Shown here: piece by piece, positions 39,963-50,607 of the stretch
How positions within the stretch are numbered: position 1 is the first letter of the stretch
Layout of the letters: each line of letters opens with the position of its first letter
Assembly (NCBI GenBank): GCA_027577595.1
Contig: JANBRJ010000075.1
Span: 1-64,000 of the forward strand
Direction of reading: 5' to 3'
Length of the DNA: 64,000 nt
DNA from: Coemansia sp. RSA 487
Lineage: Eukaryota > Kickxellomycota > Kickxellomycetes > Kickxellales > Kickxellaceae
Notes under the pieces: generated by a model
What the model was told of the DNA's origin: nothing
Database searches by the model: none
What the model saw: the letters and a program-made list of their open reading frames with translations, nothing else
Made by a program: the position numbers and the translations under genes

Positions 39963-40550
39963 CTATTCGGCATCGCTGTCTTCGTCAGCAGAGCTCTTTT
40001 CTGTATACCGCCGGGTTGTGTTGGCTCTATCCACATCATCATCAGACGATGATGACGACGATGACGACGATGACAAGTCACTGTCCGTCCCAGAATCAGA
40101 TAACTGACCATCGGAGCTGCCTGTTTTCTCGCTATTCTTGTTTTCGGAATATCTGGAAGCACCCATTATGTCATTCCAGATGCCCTCGTACTCGGTTGGC
40201 CACTGACCAGACTGTTTGAGATGCTTCACCTGTTTGGCCATAAGAACAAGCGCGATTTCGCCGCCAATCTTGTCTGTGAGCTGCTCGGTTAGATCCACCA
40301 TGGCATAGCCTCCACGCTTGACCCACACCACGCTGCGGTACTTTGGTGGAAGCTGCGCCAGAGTTGCAAACCACGGCTTGTTCTCCGGGTTCAGGCGCTG
40401 GTTAATGTCGTCGGCCACTACGCTGCGAGCAACCACCACCTCGTGCAGATGCTGCCCACGCGTACCAAGGACTCGTGCGACAGGGCACTGTGGCGTCGGC
40501 TCAGGCAGCGTATTGAGCGCATCCTGCATCGTATGCTTTCCTCGTCCCAT
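39963..40550 (-). CDS. EIF1AD: EIF1AD (eIF1A-like S1 domain protein)
   Basis: 195 residues from the ATG at 40550 (MGRGKHTMQDAL). The S1-like OB fold is clear: VARVLGTRGQHLHEVVVA, LPPKYRSVVWVKRGGYAMVD, and GEIALVLMAKQVKHLKQSGQWP. It closely follows human EIF1AD (165 aa), including the Ser/Asp-rich C-terminus with the NTTRRYTEKSSADEDSD signature. An insertion (RSVVADDINQRLNPENKPWF) lies in the middle of the OB fold. The function in fungi is unknown; human EIF1AD acts in late 40S ribosome maturation. A 254-bp spacer separates it from a divergent gene. Confidence 0.9.
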   Translation of the reverse strand: MGRGKHTMQDALNTLPEPTPQCPVARVLGTRGQHLHEVVVARSVVADDINQRLNPENKPWFATLAQLPPKYRSVVWVKRGGYAMVDLTEQLTDKIGGEIALVLMAKQVKHLKQSGQWPTEYEGIWNDIMGASRYSENKNSEKTGSSDGQLSDSGTDSDLSSSSSSSSSSDDDVDRANTTRRYTEKSSADEDSDAE

Positions 40551-40804
40551 CTCTCCACTTCCTTTGCTAAGCGTCTGGTCGTTGCCAAAGTAAACCAAAA
40601 GAGTATATACAAAAAAAAAACAAGAAAGCTATCAGTAAAAAAAATATTAAACGGGATAACTCGAGCCGATAGAAGACAAGGCGAAAAAATCCTTGGAGCT
40701 TTTGGTGGGTTCGCTCACATTGCTTTTTTTGTGGATGATTTCATTTTTTTTCCAACCTTTCTCTTCTCCATCCTTTGGCTCAACTTGCTAGCCTTCTAAC
40801 CAAG

Positions 40805-41074
40805 ATGAAACGCCCTCCTTCTGCCAAAAGCAACGACGTGAATCGGCCAAAGCAGCAACCGCAGCGCCGCACTCTTTGGGATATCTACAAGGCAGTGCAG
40901 CCCCGCTACCGCATCCTTCTGGGCATGGGCTTCATGGGCTTCAGCCTGTTTGGTCTGTGGGCCAGCGACAAGCTCGAGAACATGTACCCGCCACCTGCCG
41001 AAAGCCGCGTTACGCACGTTATCCACGGAACTGCTGCACAGAACGAGGATTCGTCGAAACGGAACAAGCCCTAA
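40805..41074 (+). CDS. Small single-pass membrane protein
   Basis: 89 residues, not recognised. A basic N-terminus (KRPPSAKS, then NRPKQQPQRRTLWDIYKAV) is followed by one hydrophobic helix (RILLGMGFMGFSLFGLWASD, about 35-54) and a short polar tail (ENMYPPPAES). The arrangement resembles small mitochondrial inner-membrane assembly or accessory proteins, which is inference only. The ATG at 40805 (ACCAAGATG context) is preferred over the in-frame Met-like codon upstream. It shares a short spacer with divergent EIF1AD. Confidence 0.65.
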   Translation: MKRPPSAKSNDVNRPKQQPQRRTLWDIYKAVQPRYRILLGMGFMGFSLFGLWASDKLENMYPPPAESRVTHVIHGTAAQNEDSSKRNKP

Positions 41075-41336
41075 GGTCTTTTTTCTAAGCCAAGATCTTT
41101 TTGCTTTTGTGCTTTGATTGCATGATCAGTTTAATCGTGGATCTAGCCATTGAGAATCTTTTGGACTGTGTTAGAACAAAAGCTGCTGTTTACATTTATA
41201 AATCGCTGTTATTTATGTGTTGATTTCTTTCTTCTGTCTGGTGAAAAGAAAAAAATCTGCTCTTAATTCATACTATTCCGGTAAAAAGTACTTTTCTTTT
41301 TTAAAAAATATACAAACCAGATCATTGACTAAAGAA

Positions 41337-43025
41337 ATGGCCGGTCGCAGACAACAGGTTCCCATGATGCAGCCGCAAGTAATCGTGCTCAAGGAAGGCA
41401 CCGATACTTCGCAGGGCGTGCCCCAGCTGCTGTCCAACATTTCAGCCTGTCTTGCCATCTGCGACACAATCCGTACAACGCTTGGTCCGCGCGGCATGGA
41501 CAAACTCATTGTCGACAGCCAGCAGCGGGTGACTATATCGAATGACGGCGCAACCATCATGAAGCTTTTGGAGGTGGTCCAGCCAGCAGCACGCACCCTT
41601 GTAGACATTGCGCGCGCACAGGACGCCGAGGTCGGCGATGGCACAACGAGTGTCGTGCTCCTCGCAGGGGAGCTGCTCAAGGAGGTCAAGGACTATGTCG
41701 AAGAAGGCGTTAGCTCCCAGGTAATCATCAAGGGCTTCCGCAAGGCAGCTGATCTGGCAATCAACCGCATCAAAGAACTGGCTGTTAGTGTCGACCGCTC
41801 CGACAAGGCAAAGTTCCGCGATCTTCTTGAAAAGTGCGCCGCGACAAGCATGAACTCGAAGCTTATCGGGTCGCAAAAGGAATTTTTCACCAAGATGGTG
41901 GTTGATGCCGTAATGCGTCTTGACCAGGACGAGCTCGACGAAGACATGATTGGCATCAAAAAGATCCCTGGCGGTGCCATGCAGGACTCGCTCCTTGTCG
42001 ATGGTGTGGCCTTCAAAAAGTCGTTCTCGTACGCAGGCTTTGAGCAGCAGCCCAAGTCGCTTGATTCGCCAAAGATTGTGTGCCTTAATGTCGAGCTGGA
42101 GCTCAGGGCGGAGAAGGATAATGCCGAGGTGCGCGTGGACAAGGTATCGGAGTACCAGGCTATTGTCGATGCCGAGTGGAAGATTATTTTTGACAAACTC
42201 GACAGCATCATTGCCACCGGTGCCAACGTTGTCCTTTCGCGCCTACCCATCGGCGACTTGGCAACCCAGTACTTTGCCGACCGCAACATCTTTTGTGCAG
42301 GCCGTGTCTCCAAGGACGATCTGGATCGTGTCTGTGAGGCAACCGGCTGTCGCACCCAGAGCACAACCGCCGGTCTCGCCGCCAAGCACCTGGGGACCTG
42401 CGAGCGCTTTGAGGAGCGCCAGATCGGCGGCCAGCGCTTCAACCTCTTCAAGGGCTGCCCCGAAGCCAAAACGTGCACGATTGTGCTGCGAGGTGGCGCA
42501 GAGCAGTTTATCGACGAAGTTGAGCGCAGCCTGCACGACTCGATCATGATTGTGCGCCGCGCCGTCAAGAACCAGAACGTGGTTGCTGGTGGTGGTGCGA
42601 TTGAGATGGAGCTTTCGCGCTATCTGCGGGAAACAGCGCGCCAGATCGAGGGCAAACAGCAGCTCATTATCTCTGCCTTTGCAAAGGCTCTGGAGGTCAT
42701 CCCACGCCAGCTTTGCGAGAACGCAGGCTTTGACACTACCGACTTTATCACCCAGCTGCGTGCCCGCCACGCCAAGGATCCCGAGCGTTTCAAATGGTAT
42801 GGTGTTGATATCGAAGAGGAGGTGGTTTCGGATCTGTTTGCCAAGTTTGTGTGGGAGCCGGCGCTTGTCAAGAGCAACGCAATCTCAAGCGCTGTTGAGG
42901 CAGCGTGCCTGATCCTGAGTGTCGATGAGACCGTCACGAGCCAGCAGTCACAAGACCCTATGGCAGGCGGCCAGCCTGCAATGCCTGGCCGTGGAGGTCG
43001 TGGAATGCCGATGATGGGGCGCTAG
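41337..43025 (+). CDS. CCT7: Chaperonin CCT/TRiC subunit eta
   Basis: 562 residues (yeast Cct7 is 550). The start at 41337 gives [40 protein letters not shown] is the eta-specific N-terminus. Group II chaperonin ATP motifs are intact: [18 protein letters not shown] and GDGTTSVV. The C-terminus ends in a Gly/Met-rich tail ([10 protein letters not shown]) that projects into the cavity. It folds actin, tubulin and WD40 proteins in the cytosol, and both Arp3 and the WD40 protein SEH1 are encoded nearby, by chance as far as I can tell. High, GC-rich codon bias fits strong expression. Confidence 0.97.
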   Translation: MAGRRQQVPMMQPQVIVLKEGTDTSQGVPQLLSNISACLAICDTIRTTLGPRGMDKLIVDSQQRVTISNDGATIMKLLEVVQPAARTLVDIARAQDAEVGDGTTSVVLLAGELLKEVKDYVEEGVSSQVIIKGFRKAADLAINRIKELAVSVDRSDKAKFRDLLEKCAATSMNSKLIGSQKEFFTKMVVDAVMRLDQDELDEDMIGIKKIPGGAMQDSLLVDGVAFKKSFSYAGFEQQPKSLDSPKIVCLNVELELRAEKDNAEVRVDKVSEYQAIVDAEWKIIFDKLDSIIATGANVVLSRLPIGDLATQYFADRNIFCAGRVSKDDLDRVCEATGCRTQSTTAGLAAKHLGTCERFEERQIGGQRFNLFKGCPEAKTCTIVLRGGAEQFIDEVERSLHDSIMIVRRAVKNQNVVAGGGAIEMELSRYLRETARQIEGKQQLIISAFAKALEVIPRQLCENAGFDTTDFITQLRARHAKDPERFKWYGVDIEEEVVSDLFAKFVWEPALVKSNAISSAVEAACLILSVDETVTSQQSQDPMAGGQPAMPGRGGRGMPMMGR

Positions 43026-43191
43026 CGTCTTCGTTTTTCCTTTGCTTTCCTTTGCTTTCCTTTCTTTCCTCTTCTGGATCCTTTCGATCTTTGTTTTACA
43101 TCGATCAGATGGGTTTACACTCCAGCGAAAAATATAAACTATCAAAAAAACAGCCAATCTTCTGAGCTTTTATGGAATGCTGGTTGGAAAC

Positions 43192-43657
43192 TCACAGCTC
43201 AGTACTGCTCTTCTCGGCAGTGATTGCAGCAATCTCTCGCCACGTACCGTTTACAGTCATCTTCCACATACGGGCAACACCATCATCTCCGCTTGAAACC
43301 AAAAGGGTTCCAGTACTGTTCCACCGTACACGGCGAATAGGCACATGTGGCTCAACGACAAGATCTGCTACAAGCTCGGAGCGTGGAAATGTGGGCTTCT
43401 GCTCGCCAAGTGCATTAGTACTGAATCCCGACTTTCTCTGCGCACGACTTCTGCGACGGGTGCTTTCTGCGTTGGCATCGCCCGTTGAATCGGTGTTGCT
43501 CTGGGTGATGTTATCATCGTCAGAGTCGTCACTAGCCGTATCGAGTCCGTCTTCTTCTTGTTCGCTTTCGTCAATGTCGTCATCGTCTTCATCTTCTTCC
43601 TCATCGTTCTCGTCATCTTCTTCATCGCTGTCAGTACCATTGCTATCTGTTTCGTCG

Positions 43658-43695
<38 letters not shown>

Positions 43696-44610
43696 TTCGT
43701 CTTCGCTATCGCCGTCAGCACTATATTCACCGCTATTTCCAGCTGTGGGTCTAGAGCTATTGCCTGTATTAGCAAGCCCAGAGCCATTGCGGACACTGCT
43801 ATCATGCTCGTGTACAAAGAGGTTATCAGATATGCTGGTATTCGACATGGCAGGATCGGCCCAGAACTTGTAGATCCGGACATGCCCATCGGAGCACGCA
43901 GTGGCAATAAGATGGAAAGAGCGGCCCATCGTCGGAGCCCAGTCCACATCAAGCACATAGCTGTCATAGGAATCAATATCGTGAAGCTTGGTGGGCTGCA
44001 TGGGACCGGTCTGGAAGACCCTGACAGAGTTTCCTTTACTTCCGCCAACAACAAGCATATGTGGTGCTGAAAAGCGCGACTTGCACCACGACAGACAGAG
44101 AGGGCCATCGGAGTCGGAGGCACCTCCGGGAACAAAGTCGATCTGACCGCTTATGGACCAGTTGCGCAGTCTGACGGCTTCAATTGGCGAGTGAAGTCTG
44201 ACTTTGCCGTCGGAGCTGGCAGCAGCGATGATAAGGTTTGTGTATTCGGGAGCAAAGGCAACGCTATGGACAACGGCAGAACTATCGACTATCTTGCTCA
44301 CGCATGTCCAACGGGACCCGCCGGTTTTGGCGCTGGACTCGTGTTCCATCCATATCTTTACGGTGCGGTCCAGAGAACACGAGGCAAGTACCTGCCCGAA
44401 CTCTGGATGAGCCCAGCTTAGTTTAACGACAGAGCTTTCGTGTGCAGGAATGGACTCGTTAAGAATCCACAGCCCAGTTTGTTTGTTCCAATCCCAAATC
44501 TTTATGCATTTGTCGGAACCGCAGGTGGCAAGGCGGGTTCCATAAAAGTTGTAGGCAATATCGTGAATAAAGTCGTCATGGTTGACGGGAATTGACATTT
44601 CCTGCTCCAT
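43192..44610 (-). CDS. SEH1: Nucleoporin Seh1 with a long acidic insertion
   Basis: 472 residues (human SEH1 is 360). The WD40 blades follow Seh1 closely: HDDFIHDIAYNFYGTRLATC, KLSWAHPEFGQVLASCSLDR, VAFAPEYTNLIIAAASSDG, LDVDWAPTMGRSFHLIATAC, and the last blade VRWNSTGTLLVSSGDDGVAR. Between the fifth and last blades lies an insert of about 160 residues, Ser/Asn-rich and then extremely acidic, with an unbroken Asp run. Seh1 works in the Nup84/Y complex of the nuclear pore and in the SEA/GATOR2 complex controlling TORC1 at the vacuole. It ends 166 bp from the convergent CCT7. Confidence 0.93.
43651..43696 (-). repeat. Trinucleotide (ATC/GAT) microsatellite encoding poly-Asp
   Basis: About 15 GAT codons in a row on the minus strand within SEH1. 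A perfect or near-perfect tract, so probably variable in length. Confidence 0.85.
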
Positions 44611-46688
44611 TTTGGGCTACTCGCAAACGAAGGCAAATTACGATAATAGCAATAAAAAAGGACCAGCAAGAATTGGGTTCCTTATGTATAGCTGAAGAGT
44701 GCGAAAAAAGACTGTTTACAATAGAGCGCGTGGAAAGAAAGAGAAGTGGCAAAAGTGGGCAAACGAAACTGGATTTTGAAATTCAAACTAAATTAGCAAA
44801 AATGTAAAGACCAAAAGTACAATTAGCTCTGGGTATTGAAAGGAAAAGTAGCTTATTTAGCAGGTATTTATATTAAGAAATAGTGGTTGTGTGTTTATCA
44901 TATCAGAAAAAGTGTTTAATAGCGGCTAGCTAGTGGGTGAAAGGTGGGCATTATGACAAGTGAGGCTGCTTCAGGTGCGCGCGGAAGTAAAAGCACCATT
45001 ATGCCTGAGAGCCTTGGTAATGAGCGAGAATACTCAGTAGAAGGACGGAGGCGGATCGGGTGGATGTTTTACAGGATAGTCGCGGCGAAGGATACATCCA
45101 GGTTGTGACATTTGTGCTTCTGCTTGTGGTGATGCAGGTGCTGTATGGTGCAGACGCGAGTAAAGAAAGAACTTAAAATTAGATAACAGACTATGCGGCT
45201 TTGAGCGACTACTTCTAACAGCGACGAGAGCAGCAATGCGGACCACGGTGGTCTTTTAAACAGGAATAGGAGGGGTCAAGTCTATGTTGTACAGCAAAAC
45301 AGAGCAAGTGAGTAGAATGAAGAACGGAATGTTTGGGGGAGGCTGGCGCGTAGCAGGGTTTGTCTGGAGTCTAAAAATGCAATAGCGGAATGAAGGCAAT
45401 ATAGTCGGCGTTTTCTGGAAATTCTGAAACGGTGAGACCCAGATATTCCTTTTATATGAGACCACACGGAATGCTGGAGCCTGGAGAGGGGAAAGGCGAC
45501 AGCGGAAGCAGAGGCAAGCACGCCTTCCCCAGTTGTAAATAGGGTCTGGAGGCAGTGCTCCGCCGCAGGTGAGACATGCGTGGTTCAGGGCATCACACCA
45601 TTGCCTGCGGCGCCTCGAGCAGGGCTTGCTGCGCGCTCTTCGTGGAGTCCGGCAGTCGTGACTGCTTCGAGGCTTTGCACATGTGCCTGCGTCACCTGCG
45701 CGCCAAGCTCGGGCGGCAAACGTTACTCCCAGCCCGCCCTTCCGAGCGGGAGGCAAAATGAGGAGAAAGAGCAGCTGCCACAGACCAGCACATGATGTTT
45801 TTAGGTTGTCGGACGCAGAGAATGATCACGACCGGTAACTTCTTTCGCATCCCGTGCCATCATCTTATTGCACTCTACGACTATCGCCTCCTTTTCCCTG
45901 TGCGGGCTCTTGCGGAAGATTGCTTTGTCTCCCCTGGAACTTGCCATGGCGCCATTGTCTGATCGCTGCTGGAGCTTTCTCCTGCGCCCAGCTCCTATCT
46001 CATGAGAAAGGGCCGTGCACCAAAGTTCTCACGGTCAATACCAGAGCTGGCGATCGTCGCAGATTCTGTGGCGCAATTTGTCCAAGAAAAAGACATTGCT
46101 GGCTTTCGGACACTCCCCCCCCCGATCCTGATGATTGTGCTGCTTGCGTCATGAGGAGAGGAGTATTTAAATGGGGGACATTGCTGCCTCCAGAATCGTG
46201 CTTCTCTCCTCTGCTCCTGTCATATTCCCCGCGTCGACTTGTACTCTTCTAAAAAACTCAAGGAATCTGCTATTTCACATCCACACACCACGGACCCCGT
46301 TTTATTCAAGGCCAGCGAGGTATGTCTTCTCTGTTTGTATACAGCGTATAGTGCACAGTGTACGTTTCGATCTGATAAACGTTCTTCCCATCAAGTAGCG
46401 TGCACACTCCCTTGGCGATGACGAACCTCCGCTTCTTGTGTGCAATGATTCAGCACCTGTCCACCGTTTGTTGTCTTTGGCCTGCCATTGACAGTGCATC
46501 TCCACACGTTCTTTGCTGCTTAGCTGCTGGCGACGACAGCTTTGTCGCGTTTCAGAATATGCCATTCCCCAAACGTTCTTATTGCTATAAGAATAAAGAG
46601 CTGTTTATGTTTGCATTTCTGTCTGTTTTTAATACTACCAAACGTTTGATTCACTTTTGCTGCCTGGAAAGTCAACAGGGATATAAAG
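44611..46688. other. Orphan interval with coding-like fragments
   Basis: 2.1 kb with no frame I can name. A GC-rich block at 45540-46150 is open in several frames. On the minus strand, an ATG at 46153 starts a 55-codon frame (MTQAAQSSGSGGGSVRKPAM). A 48-codon stretch (MASSRGDKAIFRKSPHR...) follows and stops at 45801. Further on, a GTTAGA...CTAAT...CATACAG intron-like stretch precedes a piece ending RRDYPVKHPPDPPPSFY with its stop near 45034. These may be exons of one or two small minus-strand genes. A TATTTAAA at 46164-46171, with C/T-rich sequence after it, may be the promoter of the aminopeptidase gene. Confidence 0.35.
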
Positions 46689-49532
46689 ATGGCTGGCCGA
46701 CGCAACGCTACACAACCCACGCTACTAAAAGGCAATGTCTATGCTTTCTCTGTGCTTGTCGTATCTCTGCTTGTTGCTTTGTTTCTAGCATACCCCGTAT
46801 TCTACCCTACTATCGACAGCAATAGCGTCAACATCAGCAGCAGCAACAACAACAAGCCCGCTACCACTATGTGCACATCCGCAGCATGCAACACCACCGA
46901 GGAGCGCGAGCTTCTGCCGACAAACGTCACCCCTATCCACTACGACCTGCTTCTGGCGCCGGACCTCGACAAGCTTACGTACACTGGCAAAGTCAGCATC
47001 AAGCTCCGCATTAACGAAGCCACCGACAAGATTGTTCTGCACGCAAACGAGCTGGAGATCAAGGATGTGCATATGACCAGCGCTGCGCTCGAGTCAGAGG
47101 CTCCCCTCAAGGCCACCAGTATCGCCCTTGAAAAGGATGACGAAACGCTGCATCTTGCCTTTGCCCAGCAAGTCCCTGCCGGCTCCGACGCCACGCTGAC
47201 AATCTCCTTTGGCGCAATCCTGAACGACCTTATGGTGGGCTTTTACCGCTCAGCCTACACCGACGCCCAAGGAAACCCAAAGTTCATGGCAACCACGCAG
47301 TTCGAGCCCACCGATGCACGCCGCGCATTCCCGTGCTGGGACGAGCCCATGCAAAAGGCAACCTTTGACATCACTCTGCGTGTCAAGGAAGAGCTTGTGG
47401 CCCTGTCGAACATGGATGTTGCCAAAACAGAGCCGGCTGGCGACGACGGACTGAAGGAGGTTTCTTTCAACACCACGCCTATCATGTCGACTTATCTTTT
47501 GGCGTTTGTTGTCGGCGAGCTGGAGTACATTGAGGCCACTACCAGCGGAAAGCACAATGGACGCGCAATTCCCTGCCGCATCTACACCACCCCAGGCAAG
47601 AGCGAGAAGGGCCGGTTTGCTCTCGACGTTACTGTGAAGGTGCTCGAGTACTACGCCGACGTCTTTGGCATTGCCTACCCGCTGCCCAAGCTTGACCAGA
47701 TCGCTATCAACGACTTTGAGGCCGGCGCAATGGAGAACTGGGGGCTGATCACCTACCGCGAGGTTGCTCTGCTTGTTGACGAGGCAAACACAAGTTCGCG
47801 GGCCAAGCAGCAGGTCGCATATGTTGTTAGCCACGAGCTGGCACACCAGTGGTTTGGCAACCTTGTCACTATGGAGTGGTGGAGCGAGCTGTGGCTCAAC
47901 GAGGGCTTTGCCACTTGGGTTGGAACTCTTGCCGTTGACTACGTGTTCCCCGAGTACCACGTCTGGACGCAGTTCCTGGTAGACGAGTTCCAGCGTGCTC
48001 TTGCTCTGGATGCGCTGCGCTCGTCGCACCCAATACAGGTTCCTGTCCGTCGCTCCTCCGAGATCAGCCAGATCTTTGACGCCATCTCATACTCCAAGGG
48101 CGGAAGCGCAATTCGCATGCTTAGCTCATACATTGGCCTGGACAGCTTCTTCAAGGGTATTCGCGCATATCTACAAAAGCACAAGTATGCCAACGCCTCT
48201 ACCGCTAATCTCTGGAGCGCATTGAGTGATGCCTCTGGCGCTGATGTCACAAAGTTTATGGCGTTGTGGACGCAGACAATTGGATATCCAATCCTCACTG
48301 TCACTGAGGCCGAGGATGGCTCAAAGATCCAAGTGCAGCAGAACCGCTACCTGTCCGCTGGAAATGCAACCGATGCAGAGGATCAGACGCTCTGGTGGGT
48401 TCCTCTGGGCATCAGCACTTCGGAGACAAAAACCCAGAACTCATCCGATGTGCTCACTTCGCGCGAGGCAACATTCGATGTCAATGTTTCCGACGCCAAG
48501 TGGTACAAGCTCAACAAGGACACAGTAGGCATCTACCGTGTCAAGTATCCACCAGGTGCTGTTTCAAACCTTGCAAAGGCCATTTCTGCAGGTGAGCTGG
48601 ATATCAATGATCGCATTGGCATCATTGCCGACTCTGCTTCGCTGGCCAGTAGCGGACACAGCAGCACCTCCGACTTTTTGACTCTGCTCCGCGCATATGA
48701 CAAAGAAACCGAGTTTGTTGTCTGGCAAGAGATTGTTCTTCGCATCGACGCGCTGCAGTCGGTCTGGGGAGCCGGATCGGAGGAGGTTCGGAACAACCTT
48801 AAGGATCTGTGCTGCAAGCTGTTCTCGCCTCTTGTTAAGCGTCTGGGCTGGGAGCCAACTAAAAAGGGAGAAGACAGCTTGGTCAGCCGTCTACGCGCCC
48901 TGGCTATACGCGGTGCAGGTCTAGCAGGCGACAAGGATGTCATTGACGAGGTTAACCGCCGGTTCAGCGCATTCTTTGCTGGAGACAAGTCAGTCTTTAC
49001 TACTGATACGCTGCGCACAGCCTTTGCTGTCGCTGTGAGGAATGGCGGCCGAAATGAGTTTGAGAAGGTAAAGAGCTACTATCTGGACTCTGAGAACCCT
49101 GCCGATCAGAAGCTAGCAGCGCTGTCCTGTCTTGGATTTACCACCGATCCGGCGCTAATCGACGAACTTCTCGAGTTTGCTCTCAGCGACGAGGTCCGCA
49201 ACCAAGACGTTCATCAGGCCATTGTTGCAATCAACACGTACGGTGCGCATCGTGAGCGCCTGTGGAAGTGGTACAGAGACAACTACGACCTGTTGGTTGG
49301 CCGCTATCGCGCATCCATGAACTACATGGGAATTCTGGTGCGCATGTCGATTAGCGAGTTCATTGGAGACAGCAAGGCCAGCGAGGTTGAAAGCTATTTT
49401 GCAGATAAAAACACTAGCAAGTTCCAGCGTGTCATTGACCAGTCTCTGGAGAAGATCAGATCAAACACCGCTTGGTACGAGAAGGACAAGGATGATGTCA
49501 GTGAATGGTTTGCGAGCAACAAGGACCTTTGA
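46689..49532 (+). CDS. M1 family zinc aminopeptidase, type II membrane protein
   Basis: 947 residues in one exon. A short cytoplasmic N-terminus is followed by a signal anchor (about 18-40, VYAFSVLVVSLLVALFLAYP) and a Ser/Asn stalk. The gluzincin core is complete: the exopeptidase motif GAMEN at about 347-351, HELAHQWFGN at about 382 (HExxH zinc ligands) and NEGFATW about 18 residues on (third ligand). Tyr of the S1 site is in YSKGGSAIRML. The C-terminal ERAP1-like helical domain is present. It removes N-terminal residues from peptides, like yeast Ape2/Aap1, but the membrane anchor makes it more like mammalian APN-class enzymes, facing the vacuole/Golgi lumen or the cell exterior. Confidence 0.95.
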   Translation: MAGRRNATQPTLLKGNVYAFSVLVVSLLVALFLAYPVFYPTIDSNSVNISSSNNNKPATTMCTSAACNTTEERELLPTNVTPIHYDLLLAPDLDKLTYTGKVSIKLRINEATDKIVLHANELEIKDVHMTSAALESEAPLKATSIALEKDDETLHLAFAQQVPAGSDATLTISFGAILNDLMVGFYRSAYTDAQGNPKFMATTQFEPTDARRAFPCWDEPMQKATFDITLRVKEELVALSNMDVAKTEPAGDDGLKEVSFNTTPIMSTYLLAFVVGELEYIEATTSGKHNGRAIPCRIYTTPGKSEKGRFALDVTVKVLEYYADVFGIAYPLPKLDQIAINDFEAGAMENWGLITYREVALLVDEANTSSRAKQQVAYVVSHELAHQWFGNLVTMEWWSELWLNEGFATWVGTLAVDYVFPEYHVWTQFLVDEFQRALALDALRSSHPIQVPVRRSSEISQIFDAISYSKGGSAIRMLSSYIGLDSFFKGIRAYLQKHKYANASTANLWSALSDASGADVTKFMALWTQTIGYPILTVTEAEDGSKIQVQQNRYLSAGNATDAEDQTLWWVPLGISTSETKTQNSSDVLTSREATFDVNVSDAKWYKLNKDTVGIYRVKYPPGAVSNLAKAISAGELDINDRIGIIADSASLASSGHSSTSDFLTLLRAYDKETEFVVWQEIVLRIDALQSVWGAGSEEVRNNLKDLCCKLFSPLVKRLGWEPTKKGEDSLVSRLRALAIRGAGLAGDKDVIDEVNRRFSAFFAGDKSVFTTDTLRTAFAVAVRNGGRNEFEKVKSYYLDSENPADQKLAALSCLGFTTDPALIDELLEFALSDEVRNQDVHQAIVAINTYGAHRERLWKWYRDNYDLLVGRYRASMNYMGILVRMSISEFIGDSKASEVESYFADKNTSKFQRVIDQSLEKIRSNTAWYEKDKDDVSEWFASNKDL

Positions 49533-49761
49533 ATTAGCACTGTTCGCTTAGCATCAATATTTCAACATCAACATAAAAAAGCAAGTGTTTTGTGTTAAGA
49601 TATTGTGTTCGATATATGAAAAAGTTATAGAAAAGACGGAAAGAAAAATTACAAAAACACAGGGAAAAGGTGGTAACTCCTGGAACCAGGAGCGCAAAGT
49701 TCTAAAGACACAGAACAGTGTTCGGCTCTTCTCCAGATCAAATAAAAGATAGAAAGTTCCA

Positions 49762-50607
49762 CTAAGACGAGCCATTGTCTTCGTCGCCTGTATCTGTGCT
49801 CTGCTGCTGCGCATTCCTGGATGATGAAGAGGATGGCAGTTGCTTTGGAGTCGACTTGTTCTTGGATCTGCCCCTGGATCTTGAGCTTGAGGTCTGGAAT
49901 GATGCGCTGGTTCCGGCAGGAAGCTCGCCTTTCCGTTCAAGCTCCTCAATTTCGGCCGCAGTCAAGAACCTGCCTCCAGGACCGCGTGGGCGTCGCATTG
50001 CGTGGCGATGGCGCGACTCGTGCAGATAAGGCTTGCGCTTCACATTCATTCTGTGCTCTGCCGCCATGCGCGCGCGGGCGTCTCGCCGCTTCAGGATACG
50101 GTGGTATTGCTTCGCGTTGACGTACATCGGCTCTTCATCCCGCGGCGTATTGCTGGCGCTCATCGCCGCAACAGCAGCAGCGGTTGGGTCGAAAGCGCCA
50201 CTGCCGCTGCTGGGAGGAAGGTCGGACCCTGCAGCCAGATGGAGATCTGTGCTGCTTGCAGGCGACTCAGCCTTGACATCTGACTTGTCGTCGATGACCG
50301 AGCCAGCCGATATAGCCGTGGTATCTGCGGCAACGGAGATGGGGTGTGAGGCTGCCGCTGCCGCTGCCGCCGCTGCCGCCGCTGCTGCAGCAACGGCGTT
50401 CGGATCGTTAAAGTTTCCAAGCATGAGCGGCGCACTGCTCACCGCCATGGATGTCGCTGGGAGAGATGTGCTTGCATCATCGTGCGAAATCAGCAGACTG
50501 TGGCCGTTCAGCTCCGAGCTGTATTGTTGCGTGTAGTCCATCGAGGTGCTAGGGTCTCCCACAGGAAGACCGTAGCTGTGGAAATCGGGGAATGGCTGGT
50601 GGTTCAT
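49762..50607 (-). CDS. HAP2: CCAAT-binding factor subunit Hap2/NF-YA
   Basis: 281 residues from the ATG at 50607. The conserved core at about 168-225 is complete. The Hap3/Hap5-binding helix is [20 protein letters not shown], then a linker, then the DNA-binding segment [23 protein letters not shown], given here as [20 protein letters not shown]. The N-terminal half is Ser/Ala-rich with a run of about 15 Ala, and the C-terminus is Ser/Arg/Lys-rich. With Hap3/Hap5 it binds CCAAT and activates respiratory and nitrogen genes. It ends 229 bp from the convergent aminopeptidase gene. Confidence 0.95.
   Translation of the reverse strand: MNHQPFPDFHSYGLPVGDPSTSMDYTQQYSSELNGHSLLISHDDASTSLPATSMAVSSAPLMLGNFNDPNAVAAAAAAAAAAAAAASHPISVAADTTAISAGSVIDDKSDVKAESPASSTDLHLAAGSDLPPSSGSGAFDPTAAAVAAMSASNTPRDEEPMYVNAKQYHRILKRRDARARMAAEHRMNVKRKPYLHESRHRHAMRRPRGPGGRFLTAAEIEELERKGELPAGTSASFQTSSSRSRGRSKNKSTPKQLPSSSSSRNAQQQSTDTGDEDNGSS

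Noticed and set aside
45730-45755. A CCCGC/GCGGG hairpin in the GC-rich orphan block, considered as a structured RNA or terminator
   Set aside because: Only a five-base stem, no conserved RNase P, SRP or snRNA motifs nearby, and the block is better explained as coding-like.
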